The position numbers and the translations under genes are program-made. The notes beneath the pieces are model-generated. The model was given only the letters and a program-made list of their open reading frames with translations. It had not been told where the DNA came from and made no database searches. A stretch of DNA of 52,386 nt, from positions 1-52,386 of the forward strand of contig JAJPHH010000152.1 of NCBI GenBank assembly GCA_021325385.1. Direction: 5' to 3'. Within the stretch, counting starts at the first letter, position 1, and every line of letters starts with the position of its first letter. Origin of the DNA: Alphaproteobacteria bacterium. GTDB lineage: Bacteria > Pseudomonadota > Alphaproteobacteria > Rhizobiales > Beijerinckiaceae. Shown here piece by piece: positions 16,710-25,549 of this stretch.

Positions 16710-17681
16710 TCATCGCTGCGCGTAGGTTGTGTTCAAGGCGTTCGGAATGTCCGTCCCGTTGCCGTTGATGCGGTTGTCGCCATAGGTGTAGAGCGTATTG
16801 GGGTAGGTGTTGTTGACGACGCCGTCCTGCGAATTGGATGTAATTACGGAGCGCCCGAGCAGAACGGTCGCCGTGCCGCCGGCATAGACGCCAATAAGGT
16901 TGTTGCTGAAGGTCGAACGATCGATAGAAGCGCTGAGCGGGGCGGCGGCGCTTTTCAGCAAGACGCCATTCTGAGCGGAGGTCGCGATGCTGTCGGACAT
17001 CGCGACGGAGACCGCGCCGCCGGTGGCGTTCGACGAGTCGACGAAGACGTCAACGGCGCTGTTGTTGAGCGCAGTTAGGCCGTCGATCGCGGCCGTGACG
17101 TTTGGCGCGCCGCTGGGCGACAGAAGATAGACGCCGGAATGACCGTTGTCGGAGACGGTCACGTTGGAAATGAGCAGGGTTGTCGAGCCCGACGTCGGCT
17201 GGATCAAGACGCCGTTGCCGCTCGCGCCGGAGCCGGCGAAATGCCGGATGGCGCAGTCGGTCACGGTGAGGCCGCCGCCGGAATTGAAGACAATCCCGTT
17301 CGCGCCGGTTCCGAGTCCGTCAATGTTCAGTCCGCGCAGCGTCACGACGTCGTTGGCGCCGGCGTTGATGGTGATGGCGTCGCCCGACGTGGCCTGCACG
17401 CCGGCCGTGCCGACGCCGTCATTGACGATGCTGAGCGCCTTGCTGATCGTCACCGCGCCGTAGCCGGCAGGATCGAGAATGTCGATCTCGCCGCCGGCGG
17501 CGACGATGTTGTCATGCACGTACTGGAACGAGCGGCAAGGGTTGGTCGGCGCGCCGCAGCCGGCGGCGTCCGCCCCGTGGCCGGAGACCCAAGCTCGGTT
17601 GGCGCCACCCGCCTGAGCGGCCGACAAGACGAGCCAAGACGACGCGAACGCCGTCGCGGCGACTAAAATTCTCTTCATCAT
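16710..17681 (-). CDS. Secreted parallel beta-helix protein, paralog 6
   Basis: 323 residues. Two ATG codons in a row open the gene (MMKRILVAATAFASS), with GAGGGG upstream. The signal peptide is the most divergent of the array and ends near AQAGG. The cap shares PTNPCRSFQYV with its neighbours. The helix carries IDGLGTGANGIVFN, TDCAIRHF, SDNGHSGVYLLSPSG and the tail YTYGDNRINGNGTDI. The helix from TATVLLGRSVITSN onward is close to paralogs 5 and 7, so this portion has been shared by duplication or conversion. First gene of the two-gene unit with paralog 5. Confidence 0.82.
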   Translation of the reverse strand: MMKRILVAATAFASSWLVLSAAQAGGANRAWVSGHGADAAGCGAPTNPCRSFQYVHDNIVAAGGEIDILDPAGYGAVTISKALSIVNDGVGTAGVQATSGDAITINAGANDVVTLRGLNIDGLGTGANGIVFNSGGGLTVTDCAIRHFAGSGASGNGVLIQPTSGSTTLLISNVTVSDNGHSGVYLLSPSGAPNVTAAIDGLTALNNSAVDVFVDSSNATGGAVSVAMSDSIATSAQNGVLLKSAAAPLSASIDRSTFSNNLIGVYAGGTATVLLGRSVITSNSQDGVVNNTYPNTLYTYGDNRINGNGTDIPNALNTTYAQR

Positions 17682-17695
17682 CTGGAGACCCCTCG

Positions 17696-17752
17696 GGCGA
17701 GCGCTTTACGCTCGCCGCGAAGGCGCATACATCATTCCAGCTCGCGCGAAAT
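17696..17752 (-). promoter_or_regulatory. Leader cassette of the paralog 6-5 operon
   Basis: A perfect 8-bp stem GGCGAGCG/CGCTCGCC with a 5-base loop (17696-17716) lies before the ribosome site. Upstream on the coding strand is TATGCG (17724-17729) and GGAAT (17734-17738) at the same spacing as in paralogs 4 and 7; the distal arm is degenerate. Confidence 0.45.
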
Positions 17753-18005
17753 CAGCGATCTTTTCGAAAAGTCCTTCGGAGCGAAGCCGAAAGCGCGACG
17801 CTGCAGGCAGCTCGCCGGCTTGCGCGAGCAAGGTCCATCCGTGTTCCGGGCGATGACGTCGCAACGTACGGAAATTGTCGCCGAGCCGGTCGGCTTGGCT
17901 TCGGCCGGAGGCCCTTTTTTCGCGGAGAAAACCTTGACGGTCGAGCCGCGCGGCGGGCGGCGTCCCGGCAAACAGAAAAAACGCCTTGGAATCGAAAGTC
18001 CTTGG

Positions 18006-18091
18006 TCATTGCGGCTTGTCGGCCGTGTGCGGCGGCCAGGCTCCTGGAAACATCCGTTCCCGTTGATGCGGTTGCCGCCATAGGTATAGCC
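18006..18091 (-). pseudogene. C-terminal relic of a beta-helix paralog
   Basis: The coding strand reads GYTYGGNRINGNG, then, after a frameshift, HTADKPQ-stop, matching the tail of paralogs 7 and 8. Only about 28 codons survive. It abuts an N-terminal relic that lies on the opposite strand. Confidence 0.7.
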
Positions 18092-18102
18092 GCCCGCGCC
18101 GG

Positions 18103-18219
18103 GTCGCCGGTCATGGCGCGGACGTCGCCGGCTGCAACGCGGTCACCAATCTGCGCCGCCTTCAATACGTGGACGACAACATCGTCGCCGCCCGTCCCGG
18201 CGAGCAAGATGTCTTGATC
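18103..18219 (+). pseudogene. Inverted N-terminal cap relic of a beta-helix paralog
   Basis: The plus strand encodes VAGHGADVAGCNAVTNL, then LQYVDDNIVAARPGEQDVLI, clearly derived from the family cap (SGHGADAAGCGAPTN, FQYVHDNIVAAGGEIDVLD). It is the only family fragment on the plus strand. There is no signal peptide or start. Its tail-to-head contact with the minus-strand relic at 18006-18091 records an inversion within a lost copy. Confidence 0.65.
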
Positions 18220-18237
18220 GCAGAGCCCTTCGGACCG

Positions 18238-19212
18238 TCATTGCGGTTTGTCGACGGTGTTGAGGGGGCTTGAAACGTCGGTCCCGTTGCCGTTGATGCG
18301 GTTATCGCCGTAGGTATAGAGCGAACTGGGAGAGGTGTTGTTAAGGACCCCATATTGGGCGTTTGATACGATAACCGATCGGCCGAGCAGAACAGTCGGA
18401 TCCCCGTCGCCAACCTCAAGGCCGATTCCGGTATTGCCAGTCATGCTCGAATTGTCGATTGAAACGATATAGGCGGCCGAACTGGCTCCGATAGCAACTC
18501 CGGAGGCGTTATTGCTCATGATGCTGTTGGACAAGGCTATGCTGGCCGAGCCGGCGCCGATGGCTTGGAGCAACACGCCGTACCCGTTGTTAAATGCCTT
18601 GAGATGATCGATTGCGCCCGTTGCGTTCGCGGCCGCGCTCTGCGGCTGAAAAGAAACGCCCGCAAAGCCGTTGTCCGAGGCGATCACGTTTGAAATGTTG
18701 AAGGTCATCGGACCGGATGTCGTCCGGATCATGAGACCGTTGCCGCTGCTGCCGAGGGCGCTATTGTTGAAGAAATGTCGGATGACGCAATCGACGACAG
18801 TCAGGCTGCCGCCGGCGTCGAACTCGATCCCGTTCGCGCCGGTTCCGAGCCCGTCGATATTGAGGCCGCGCAAGGTGACGTTGTCGCTCGCGCCGGCATT
18901 GATGGTGATCGCGTTCCCCGACGTAGCCTGTACGCCGGCCGTGCCGACGCCGTCATTGACGATGCTGAGCGCCTTGGTGATCGTCACCGCGCCATAGCCG
19001 GCCGGGTCGAGCACGTCGATCTCGCCGCCCGCGGCGATGACGTTGGAGACGACATATTGCAGCGTGCGGCACGGGCTGGCCGGCGCGCCGCAGCCGGCGG
19101 CGTCCGTCCCATGGCCGGAGACCCAGGCTCGGTTCAGCAGCGCGTGGGCGGGCGTAAGGGCGAGCAGAAGCGAGGCGAGCGAAGTCGCCGCAAGCAAAGG
19201 CGCCTTGATCAT
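18238..19212 (-). CDS. Secreted parallel beta-helix protein, paralog 7
   Basis: 324 residues. The ATG at 19212 is set by homology and by the upstream GGAGGGG; a longer frame enters the leader hairpin. The signal peptide ends at AHA. The cap deviates slightly (PCRTLQYVVSNVIAAGG). The helix has IDGLGTGANGIEFD, VDCVIRHF, a small insertion FNNSALGSSGNG, then SNSIMSNNASGVAIGAS and the tail YTYGDNRINGNGTDV. No enzyme signature is seen. Confidence 0.82.
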   Translation of the reverse strand: MIKAPLLAATSLASLLLALTPAHALLNRAWVSGHGTDAAGCGAPASPCRTLQYVVSNVIAAGGEIDVLDPAGYGAVTITKALSIVNDGVGTAGVQATSGNAITINAGASDNVTLRGLNIDGLGTGANGIEFDAGGSLTVVDCVIRHFFNNSALGSSGNGLMIRTTSGPMTFNISNVIASDNGFAGVSFQPQSAAANATGAIDHLKAFNNGYGVLLQAIGAGSASIALSNSIMSNNASGVAIGASSAAYIVSIDNSSMTGNTGIGLEVGDGDPTVLLGRSVIVSNAQYGVLNNTSPSSLYTYGDNRINGNGTDVSSPLNTVDKPQ

Positions 19213-19227
19213 CGGCAATCCCCTCCA

Positions 19228-19285
19228 ACGGCGAGCGCGCGCTCGCCGTGAAGCGGGATTATAGGACATTCCGGCAGGCTGGAAT
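19228..19285 (-). promoter_or_regulatory. Promoter, inverted repeat and palindromic leader of paralog 7
   Basis: The coding strand carries ATTCC-N8-GGAAT (19268-19285), four bases, a consensus TATAAT (19258-19263) and a perfect 22-base palindrome (19228-19249) before the ribosome site. This is the cleanest example of the array leader. Confidence 0.6.
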
Positions 19286-19317
19286 ATAGGTTCGCTCTCG
19301 AGCGCGCGGGGCCGCCG

Positions 19318-20316
19318 TCACTGCGGCTTGTCGGCCGTGTTCAAGGCGCCGGAGACATCCGTCCCGTTCCCGTTGATGCGGTTGTCGCCATAAGTGTAGA
19401 CCGCGCCGCCGCTGTTGATGATCCCGTCGCCCGCATTTGAGGCGATGACGGAGCGGCCGAGCCAAACGGTCGCCGGGGTCACCACGACAAGTCCGTTATA
19501 GTTGCCGCTCGCGCTCGTCTTGTCGATCGACACTTTCGCGCTTCCCCGTACGACAATCCCGTCCTGAGCGCTTTGGGCGTCGCCGAACGGGTTGAGGTTG
19601 TTGTCGTTGGCCACGCTGTTGGAGACGGCGATCGTCGCCGGACCGTTGAAATTGACGTAGACGCCTTTCAGGTTATCGACCGCCGTGACGCGATCGATCA
19701 CGCCCGTGACGGTCGGCGTCTGAGAGCTGCTGGGCGTGTAAACGGCTATGCCGGCGAATTGGTTGTTCGAGGCGGTAACGTTCGACAGAAGAAAAGTCAT
19801 CGTTCCCGACGTCGGCCGGATAAGCACGCCGCTGCCGAACACGACGGTGTCGCCAGTGAAATTCCGGATGACGCAGTCGACGACCGTCAAGCCGCCGCCG
19901 GAATTGAAGACGATCCCATTGCTGCTGGTTGTTCCGTTCCCCGAGCCCTCGATGTCGAGGCCGCGCAAAGTTACGACATCGTTCGGACCTGCATTGATCG
20001 TGATCGCGTTCCCCTGGGGGACCGGCGCCTGCACGCCGGCCGTCCCGACGCCGTCATTGACGATGCTCAGCGCCTTGCTGATCGTCACGGCGCCGTACCC
20101 TGCGGGATCGAGCACGTCGATCTCGCCGCCGGCGGCAATGATGTTGTCATGCACGTACTGGAAGGTGCGGCAGGGCGAGGCCGGCGCGCCGCAGCCGGCG
20201 GCGTCCGTACCATGGCCGGACACCCAGGCGCGGTTCAGGCTGGCCGCCTGACCAGGCGAGAGCGCGAGCGAAAGCAAGGCGAGCGTCGTCGCCGCAAGCA
20301 GAGATGTCTTGGTCAT
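19318..20316 (-). CDS. Secreted parallel beta-helix protein, paralog 8
   Basis: 332 residues, the longest copy and the first of the array in the direction of transcription. The signal peptide ends near GQAA. The cap is canonical (NRAWVSGHGTDAAGCG). Compared with the others it has small insertions: APVPQGN after the cap, and GSGNGTTSSNG in place of GLGTGANG. The internal cysteine (VDCVIRNF) and the tail YTYGDNRINGNGTDVSG are kept. A Gly/Pro-poor, Asn-rich helix follows the family pattern. Its leader has its own -10 box. Confidence 0.82.
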   Translation of the reverse strand: MTKTSLLAATTLALLSLALSPGQAASLNRAWVSGHGTDAAGCGAPASPCRTFQYVHDNIIAAGGEIDVLDPAGYGAVTISKALSIVNDGVGTAGVQAPVPQGNAITINAGPNDVVTLRGLDIEGSGNGTTSSNGIVFNSGGGLTVVDCVIRNFTGDTVVFGSGVLIRPTSGTMTFLLSNVTASNNQFAGIAVYTPSSSQTPTVTGVIDRVTAVDNLKGVYVNFNGPATIAVSNSVANDNNLNPFGDAQSAQDGIVVRGSAKVSIDKTSASGNYNGLVVVTPATVWLGRSVIASNAGDGIINSGGAVYTYGDNRINGNGTDVSGALNTADKPQ

Positions 20317-20331
20317 TGGCCCCCTCGAACA

Positions 20332-20363
20332 CCGAGCCGGGCGCTCGGCGCGGGGGGATTATA
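20332..20363 (-). promoter_or_regulatory. Leader cassette of paralog 8
   Basis: A consensus TATAAT (20358-20363, coding strand) precedes a 6-bp stem CCGAGC/GCTCGG with a 5-base loop (20332-20348). The ATTCC-N8-GGAAT repeat is not conserved here. Confidence 0.5.
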
Positions 20364-20864
20364 GTCAGGAAATTTTACGCTCTGCTATATCGCCCGCGCT
20401 CCGCCGCGACCGGCAATGTTCACAGCGCCGTGAAGCGACGCTCGACGACCAATGCCGGCCGCGAATCGTTCGGCGCCTTGAACCCTGTGGCGCGCACCGT
20501 GCTCGCTCGCGTGTCATCGAATTGCGACACGGGGCCGACGCCGTCTCCGTATCGCGCTCGGCGGCGCGCCGCGGACAGTCGCCCGCATCAAGCGGCGCCG
20601 TAGAGGGGCCGGACGCCAAGTTGCGCCTCGCCGCGGCGACCCGTCGCGGCCTTTCTGCAGAGCCGGATTCGTCATGTGCGTCCTAAGGTGAATTATGCGT
20701 AGCAAAACCGTAAATAGTCGCCTTGCTCGCAAGACGATCATCGCCCCTAGCGGCGGCGCGGGCTAGCGCGGCGTCGCGGATTTGTCGCACAATGCCGATA
20801 ACAGCGGCTCAGGGCTGTTTTTTCGGGCGCCGGGCCCATTTCATTTTGGTCGAGGAGGCATTGC
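20364..20864. other. Intergenic region between the array and ppk
   Basis: About 500 bases with no convincing gene. It is the right boundary of the array. The ppk ribosome site GAGGAGG lies at its end (20852-20858). No direct-repeat scar, tRNA or integrase is visible. Confidence 0.5.
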
Positions 20865-23150
20865 TTGGCGCGTCGTCCTTCCGCCGCCGCGGCGGCGGCA
20901 ACGCAGGTCGAATCTCCCCAGGCTCAGGCGAGCCTGCAGACCGAGACGCCGCTCGTCGTTGTCAAACGCCCGGGGGGCGATCCCGAAGCGCCGCCCGCCT
21001 TGGCCGACGCCAGCCAAGTCGATAGTCCGCAAAGCCCGACGCGCTTCATCAATCGCGAACTCTCCTGGCTCGAATTCAACCGCCGCGTGCTCGAGGAGGC
21101 GGGCAATCGCAGCCATCCGCTGCTCGAGCAATTGCGCTTCCTGTCGATTTCGGCGAGCAATCTCGACGAATTCTTCATGGTGCGGGTGGCCGGCCTGGTC
21201 GACCAGGTCGCGTCGGGTCTGATCGCGCCGTCGGACGACGGGCTGACGCCTTCCGATCAGCTCGTCCGGATCGGCGAGCGCGTCGCCGATCTCGTCCGCG
21301 CCCAGCAGAAGCGCTGGCGCGAATTGCGCGCCGATTTGTCCAAGGAGGGCGTCGTCATCGTCGATGTCGGCGAGCTCGCCGATCTCGAAAAGCGCTGGCT
21401 GGAGGATTATTTCCTCCTCCATGTCTTTCCGGTTCTGACGCCGCTGGCGATCGACCCGGCCCATCCTTTCCCGTTCATTCCCAATCTCGGCTTCACGCTG
21501 GCGATGCAGCTCGTTCGCCGCGGCGACCAGCGCGCGATGAGCGCGCTGGTGCGCGTGCCGGGCAAGATCGACCGCTTCGTCAAGCTGCCCGACCTCGCCG
21601 GCGGCGTGCAGCGCTTCGTGATGCTCGAGCAGATCATCGTCGCGTTCACGCATCAATTGTTCCCGGGCTACGAAGTCGTCGGCCAAGGCTGCTTCCGCAT
21701 CATCCGCGACAGCGACATCGAGGTCGAGGAGGAAGCCGAAGATCTCGTGCGCCAGTACGAAAGCGCCTTGAAGCGCCGCCGCCGCGGTTCGGTGATCCGC
21801 CTCGAAATGGAGACGGCGATGCCGGAAGCGCTGAGGACGCTGGTCGCGGCCGATCTCGACATCGTCGCCGATGGCGTTTCCCTGATCGACGGCATGCTGG
21901 CGCTCAACGAATTGTCGCAGCTCGTCGCGCTGGACCGGCCGGAGCTCAAGTTCAAGCCGTACAATCCGCGCTTTCCCGAGCGGGTGCGCGACAGCGGCGG
22001 CGATTGCTTCGCCGCGATCCGCCAGAAAGACCTCGTCGTCCACCATCCGTACGAATCTTTCGACGTGGTCGTGCAGTTCCTGTCCCAGGCGGCGCGCGAT
22101 CCTTCCGTTGTCGCGATCAAGCAGACGCTCTATCGCACGTCGTCCGACAGTCCGATCGTCCGCGCGCTGATCGAAGCGGCGGAGGCGGGCAAGTCGGTCA
22201 CCGCGTTGGTCGAACTCAAGGCGCGCTTCGACGAAGAGGCGAATATCCGCTGGGCGCGCGATCTCGAACGCGCCGGCGCGCAGGTCGTGTTCGGCTTCAT
22301 CGAATTGAAGACGCACGCCAAGCTGTCGATGGTGGTGCGGCGCGAGGGCGGCTCGCTCGTCTCGTACTGCCATGTCGGCACCGGCAATTATCATCCGGTG
22401 ACCGCCCGCATCTATACGGACCTGTCGTTCTTCACCGCCGATCCGGCGATCGGCCGCGACGTGTCGCGCATTTTCAACTTCATCACCGGCTATGCCGAGC
22501 CCGACGGGCTGGAGCAGATGGCGATCTCGCCGATGTTCCTGAAGAAGCGCCTGCTCGAGCACGTCAAGGAGGAGATCGCCTTCGCCAAGGCCGGCAAGCC
22601 GGCGGCGATCTGGGCGAAATGCAACGCGCTCGTCCATCCCGAAATCATCGACGCTTTCTACGAGGCGAGCCGGGCCGGGGTCGAGATCGACCTGATCGTG
22701 CGCGGCATATGCTGCTTGAGGCCGGGCGTGCCCGGCCTTTCCGAGAATATCAGGGTCAAGTCGATCGTCGGCCGCTTCCTCGAACACGCCCGCATCTACG
22801 CTTTCGGCGGCGGCTATGGCCTGCCCCATCCGAACGCGCATGTCTATATCTCCTCGGCCGATCTGATGCCGCGCAATCTCGACCGCCGCGTCGAGGCTTT
22901 GGCGCCGGTCAAGAACGCGACTGTGCATGAGCAGATTCTGAACCAGATCATGGTCGCCAATCTGATGGACAATCAGCAAAGCTATCGGGTATTGGCCGAC
23001 GGCTCGAGCGAGCGAATCGAACCTGCGCCCGGGGAGGAGCCGTTCAACGCGCATAAATATTTCCTGACCAATCCGAGCCTTTCCGGGCGCGGCAAATGGC
23101 TCAAGGAATCCAGTCCGAAGCCTTTGATGAAACGGTCGCCGAAACGCTGA
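20865..23150 (+). CDS. ppk: Polyphosphate kinase 1
   Basis: 761 residues. It polymerises the gamma-phosphate of ATP into polyphosphate. The four-part PPK1 structure is visible: [17 protein letters not shown] and [14 protein letters not shown] at the front, the catalytic region [10 protein letters not shown] with its His, [28 protein letters not shown] with the second conserved His, and [15 protein letters not shown]. The start is TTG at 20865, placed 6 bases after a strong GAGGAGG; an Ala-rich extension precedes the family core. The ppx gene follows within 10 bases. Confidence 0.95.
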   Translation: MARRPSAAAAAATQVESPQAQASLQTETPLVVVKRPGGDPEAPPALADASQVDSPQSPTRFINRELSWLEFNRRVLEEAGNRSHPLLEQLRFLSISASNLDEFFMVRVAGLVDQVASGLIAPSDDGLTPSDQLVRIGERVADLVRAQQKRWRELRADLSKEGVVIVDVGELADLEKRWLEDYFLLHVFPVLTPLAIDPAHPFPFIPNLGFTLAMQLVRRGDQRAMSALVRVPGKIDRFVKLPDLAGGVQRFVMLEQIIVAFTHQLFPGYEVVGQGCFRIIRDSDIEVEEEAEDLVRQYESALKRRRRGSVIRLEMETAMPEALRTLVAADLDIVADGVSLIDGMLALNELSQLVALDRPELKFKPYNPRFPERVRDSGGDCFAAIRQKDLVVHHPYESFDVVVQFLSQAARDPSVVAIKQTLYRTSSDSPIVRALIEAAEAGKSVTALVELKARFDEEANIRWARDLERAGAQVVFGFIELKTHAKLSMVVRREGGSLVSYCHVGTGNYHPVTARIYTDLSFFTADPAIGRDVSRIFNFITGYAEPDGLEQMAISPMFLKKRLLEHVKEEIAFAKAGKPAAIWAKCNALVHPEIIDAFYEASRAGVEIDLIVRGICCLRPGVPGLSENIRVKSIVGRFLEHARIYAFGGGYGLPHPNAHVYISSADLMPRNLDRRVEALAPVKNATVHEQILNQIMVANLMDNQQSYRVLADGSSERIEPAPGEEPFNAHKYFLTNPSLSGRGKWLKESSPKPLMKRSPKR

Positions 23151-23158
23151 GAAGCGGA

Positions 23159-24685
23159 ATGCTGGAGAAAATCGCCGGATCAATTCTCGAAGCGAGAGGC
23201 CGGCTGCCGGGCGAGCCGGTGGCGATCATCGATATCGGCTCGAACTCCGTGCGCTTGGTCTCCTATGAAGCGCAGGTGCGCTCGCCAACCCCGACATTCA
23301 ACGAAAAAGTCCTGTGCGGCCTCGGCCGCGGCGTTTCGACGACCGGCGCCTTGCCGGAGGACGGCGTCGCCAAGGCGCTTGCGGCGCTGAGGCGGTTCCG
23401 GGTCCTGCTGCATTCGATGCGGATTTCCGACGTCCGCGCCTTGGCCACGGCGGCGGTGCGCGACGCCGCCAATGGGACGCAATTCATCGAGCGCGCCCAA
23501 GAGGCGCTCGGCCGCCCGGTCGACATCCTCTCCGGCCAGCGCGAAGCGCAGCTTTCCGCGCTCGGCGTGATCTCGTCCATTCACGAGGCCGACGGCATTG
23601 TCGGCGATCTCGGCGGCGGCTCGCTCGAGCTGATCAATGTGCGCCACGGCAATGTCGGCCGCGGCGTGACCTTGCCGCTCGGCGGATTGTCGCTGATGGA
23701 CGCCTCCGAACGCTCGCCGAAAAAGGCGGCGAAAATCGTCCGCGAGGTCTTGGCCAAGGCCAAGCCGCTCGACATTTTGACCGGCCGCACCTTCTACGCG
23801 GTCGGCGGCACCTGGCGCGCCTTGGCCCGCCTGCATATGTGGCAGCGCAATTATCAGCTCCATGTGATGCACAATTACGTCATTCCGTCGCGCGACGCCC
23901 TGGAGTTCGCGCGGCTCGTCGAACGGGTCGAGGCCGACGCGCTGTCCTCGATCGAGGCCGTCTCCAGCGCGCGCCGTCCGCTGCTCGCCTATGGCGCGGC
24001 CGTGCTCGAAGAGATCATCCGCCGTTCGGGTCCGAAGGAGATCGTCATCTCCGCGCTCGGCGTGCGCGAAGGCCTGCTTTACGAGAGCCTGACCGAGCAG
24101 GAGCGCGCCGAAGATCCGCTGATTTCGGCGGCGCGCGAGTTCAACAGCTTGCGCTCGCGCGCCCCCGCGCATGGCGAGGAGCTGTTCGAATGGACGACGC
24201 AGATGCTGCGGTCGAGCCATCTCGAAGAAACCGCCGAGGAGGCGCGCCTGCGCCACGCGGCCTGCCTTCTTTCCGACGTCGGCTGGCGCGCCCATCCCGA
24301 TTATCGCGGCGAACAGTCGTTGAACCTGATCGCCAACGCTTCGTTCATCGGCATCGACCATCCCGGCCGGGCCTATCTCGCGCTCGCCGCCTCGTACCGT
24401 CACATCGCCAACGAGGACGAGATCGGCTCCGACCTGCGCTCGCTGGTCTCGCCGCGATTGCTCGATCGCGCCCGCATTCTCGGGGCGGCGATGCGGGTCG
24501 CCTATATCGTGTCCGCGGCGATGCCCGGCATCTTGCCGCGCACGCCGCTGATCTGTCAGAGGGGCAAGGTCGTGCTGGCGCTGCCGCCCGATCTCGCCGA
24601 TCTCAACAGCGAGCGACTGCAAAACCGGCTCAAGCAATTCGCCAAGCTGATCGGCGGCGAGCCGGAAATCCAGGTGGCGGCGTGA
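23159..24685 (+). CDS. ppx: Exopolyphosphatase / Ppx-GppA family phosphatase
   Basis: About 508 residues. It belongs to the ASKHA-fold Ppx/GppA phosphatases that cleave polyphosphate ends or pppGpp. The phosphate loops AIIDIGSNSVRLV and GIVGDLGGGSLELI are intact, followed by an HD-like C-terminal half (LRHAACLLSDVGWRAHPDYRG). I took ATG 23159, 8 bases after the ppk stop. An ATG at 23096, inside ppk, is possible but has a poorer ribosome site. The pair makes and degrades polyphosphate. Confidence 0.93.
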   Translation: MLEKIAGSILEARGRLPGEPVAIIDIGSNSVRLVSYEAQVRSPTPTFNEKVLCGLGRGVSTTGALPEDGVAKALAALRRFRVLLHSMRISDVRALATAAVRDAANGTQFIERAQEALGRPVDILSGQREAQLSALGVISSIHEADGIVGDLGGGSLELINVRHGNVGRGVTLPLGGLSLMDASERSPKKAAKIVREVLAKAKPLDILTGRTFYAVGGTWRALARLHMWQRNYQLHVMHNYVIPSRDALEFARLVERVEADALSSIEAVSSARRPLLAYGAAVLEEIIRRSGPKEIVISALGVREGLLYESLTEQERAEDPLISAAREFNSLRSRAPAHGEELFEWTTQMLRSSHLEETAEEARLRHAACLLSDVGWRAHPDYRGEQSLNLIANASFIGIDHPGRAYLALAASYRHIANEDEIGSDLRSLVSPRLLDRARILGAAMRVAYIVSAAMPGILPRTPLICQRGKVVLALPPDLADLNSERLQNRLKQFAKLIGGEPEIQVAA

Positions 24686-24939
24686 GGCGGGCGATCAGTC
24701 CAGCGTCTGTCGTGATTGGCTCTCAAAGTCGCATGGCGGATCATGCTGGATGATCAGATTTGCCCGACAAACTTAATTACCAAAGCTCCGGGCGGCGACA
24801 ATTCATGGAATTACGCTTGAATTGCGCTACTGGGCGCTTGACTTCAATTAAGTAGTCCTACAACATTAAGTTGGAAATTTTGCTATTTTAATCGTGAACG
24901 ACATATGCTGCCCGGTCTCGATCGAAGAAGGTGGGCGCT

Positions 24940-25464
24940 ATGACTGAGAATATTAGGCATCGACAAGCCGAGATAAATCGGAAGGGGACAACCCGCCGAG
25001 GCGTTCTCGTGACCATGGCGGGCGCAAGCCTCTCGGGCATGCTGGCCGAACAAGCCGAGGCCGTCACGCCCGTGCAGAAGCGGAACTTCAACGAAGCCGT
25101 CAAGGCTTTCAACCTGATGGCCACGACGCCGGCGGACAACAGTCCCTTGTGGCGTCTTCTCGATCCAAACGTGGTCATTTACGATATTACATTCGATCAC
25201 CAAAAGTTGGCGGGGGATCCGCTCTCCTATCCCGACCGGCCGCTACAACCGGTGATCGACGGACTGTACAATCTGGTCATTGTCAAAGATGGAAAGCGGC
25301 AAGGCCCGACCTTCATTCCCTTGACGGCAAATTATGACGCTTCAGGCAAAGTCAAAGGCAGAGCGCAGTGGAAGGACATTGACGGAACCGGCGGCGAGAT
25401 CATTCAATATACGTTTGTATTCAATGGCGACCTGCTCAAAGAACTGCACGCCAGGGACCTTTAA
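24940..25464 (+). CDS. Tat-exported NTF2-like protein of unknown function
   Basis: 174 residues. The N-terminus TTRRGVLVTMAGASLSGML is a twin-arginine type signal, cleaved near AEA (residue ~40). The rest resembles the SnoaL/NTF2-like fold by eye: VKAFNLMATTPADNSPLWRL, and near the end GRAQWKDIDGTGGEIIQYT. Function is unknown. The ATG at 24940 is preferred over a GTG nine bases upstream because AAGAAGG sits at proper distance. The region upstream is AT-rich, with TTGACT at 24838-24843 as a possible -35 box. A methyltransferase follows 85 bases downstream. Confidence 0.6.
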   Translation: MTENIRHRQAEINRKGTTRRGVLVTMAGASLSGMLAEQAEAVTPVQKRNFNEAVKAFNLMATTPADNSPLWRLLDPNVVIYDITFDHQKLAGDPLSYPDRPLQPVIDGLYNLVIVKDGKRQGPTFIPLTANYDASGKVKGRAQWKDIDGTGGEIIQYTFVFNGDLLKELHARDL

Positions 25465-25549
25465 GCATGGATGTGATTTTGTGAAGTTTTCTGTTCAGGC
25501 CGGCTTAGCGCGAAGGCGCCCTCTCTGTCGGCCAAGTTAGGATGACATC

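Noticed and set aside
12277-20316. CRISPR-like reading of the regular repeats
   Set aside because: The repeat units are whole genes about 1 kb apart with protein-level conservation, and no cas genes are present.
20841-23183. A 780-codon open frame on the minus strand opposite ppk
   Set aside because: It is an antisense shadow of a high-GC gene: rich in Arg, Asp and His with no family features, while ppk on the other strand has all its motifs. The same applies to long frames opposite ppx, sufB, sufD, sufS and eno.
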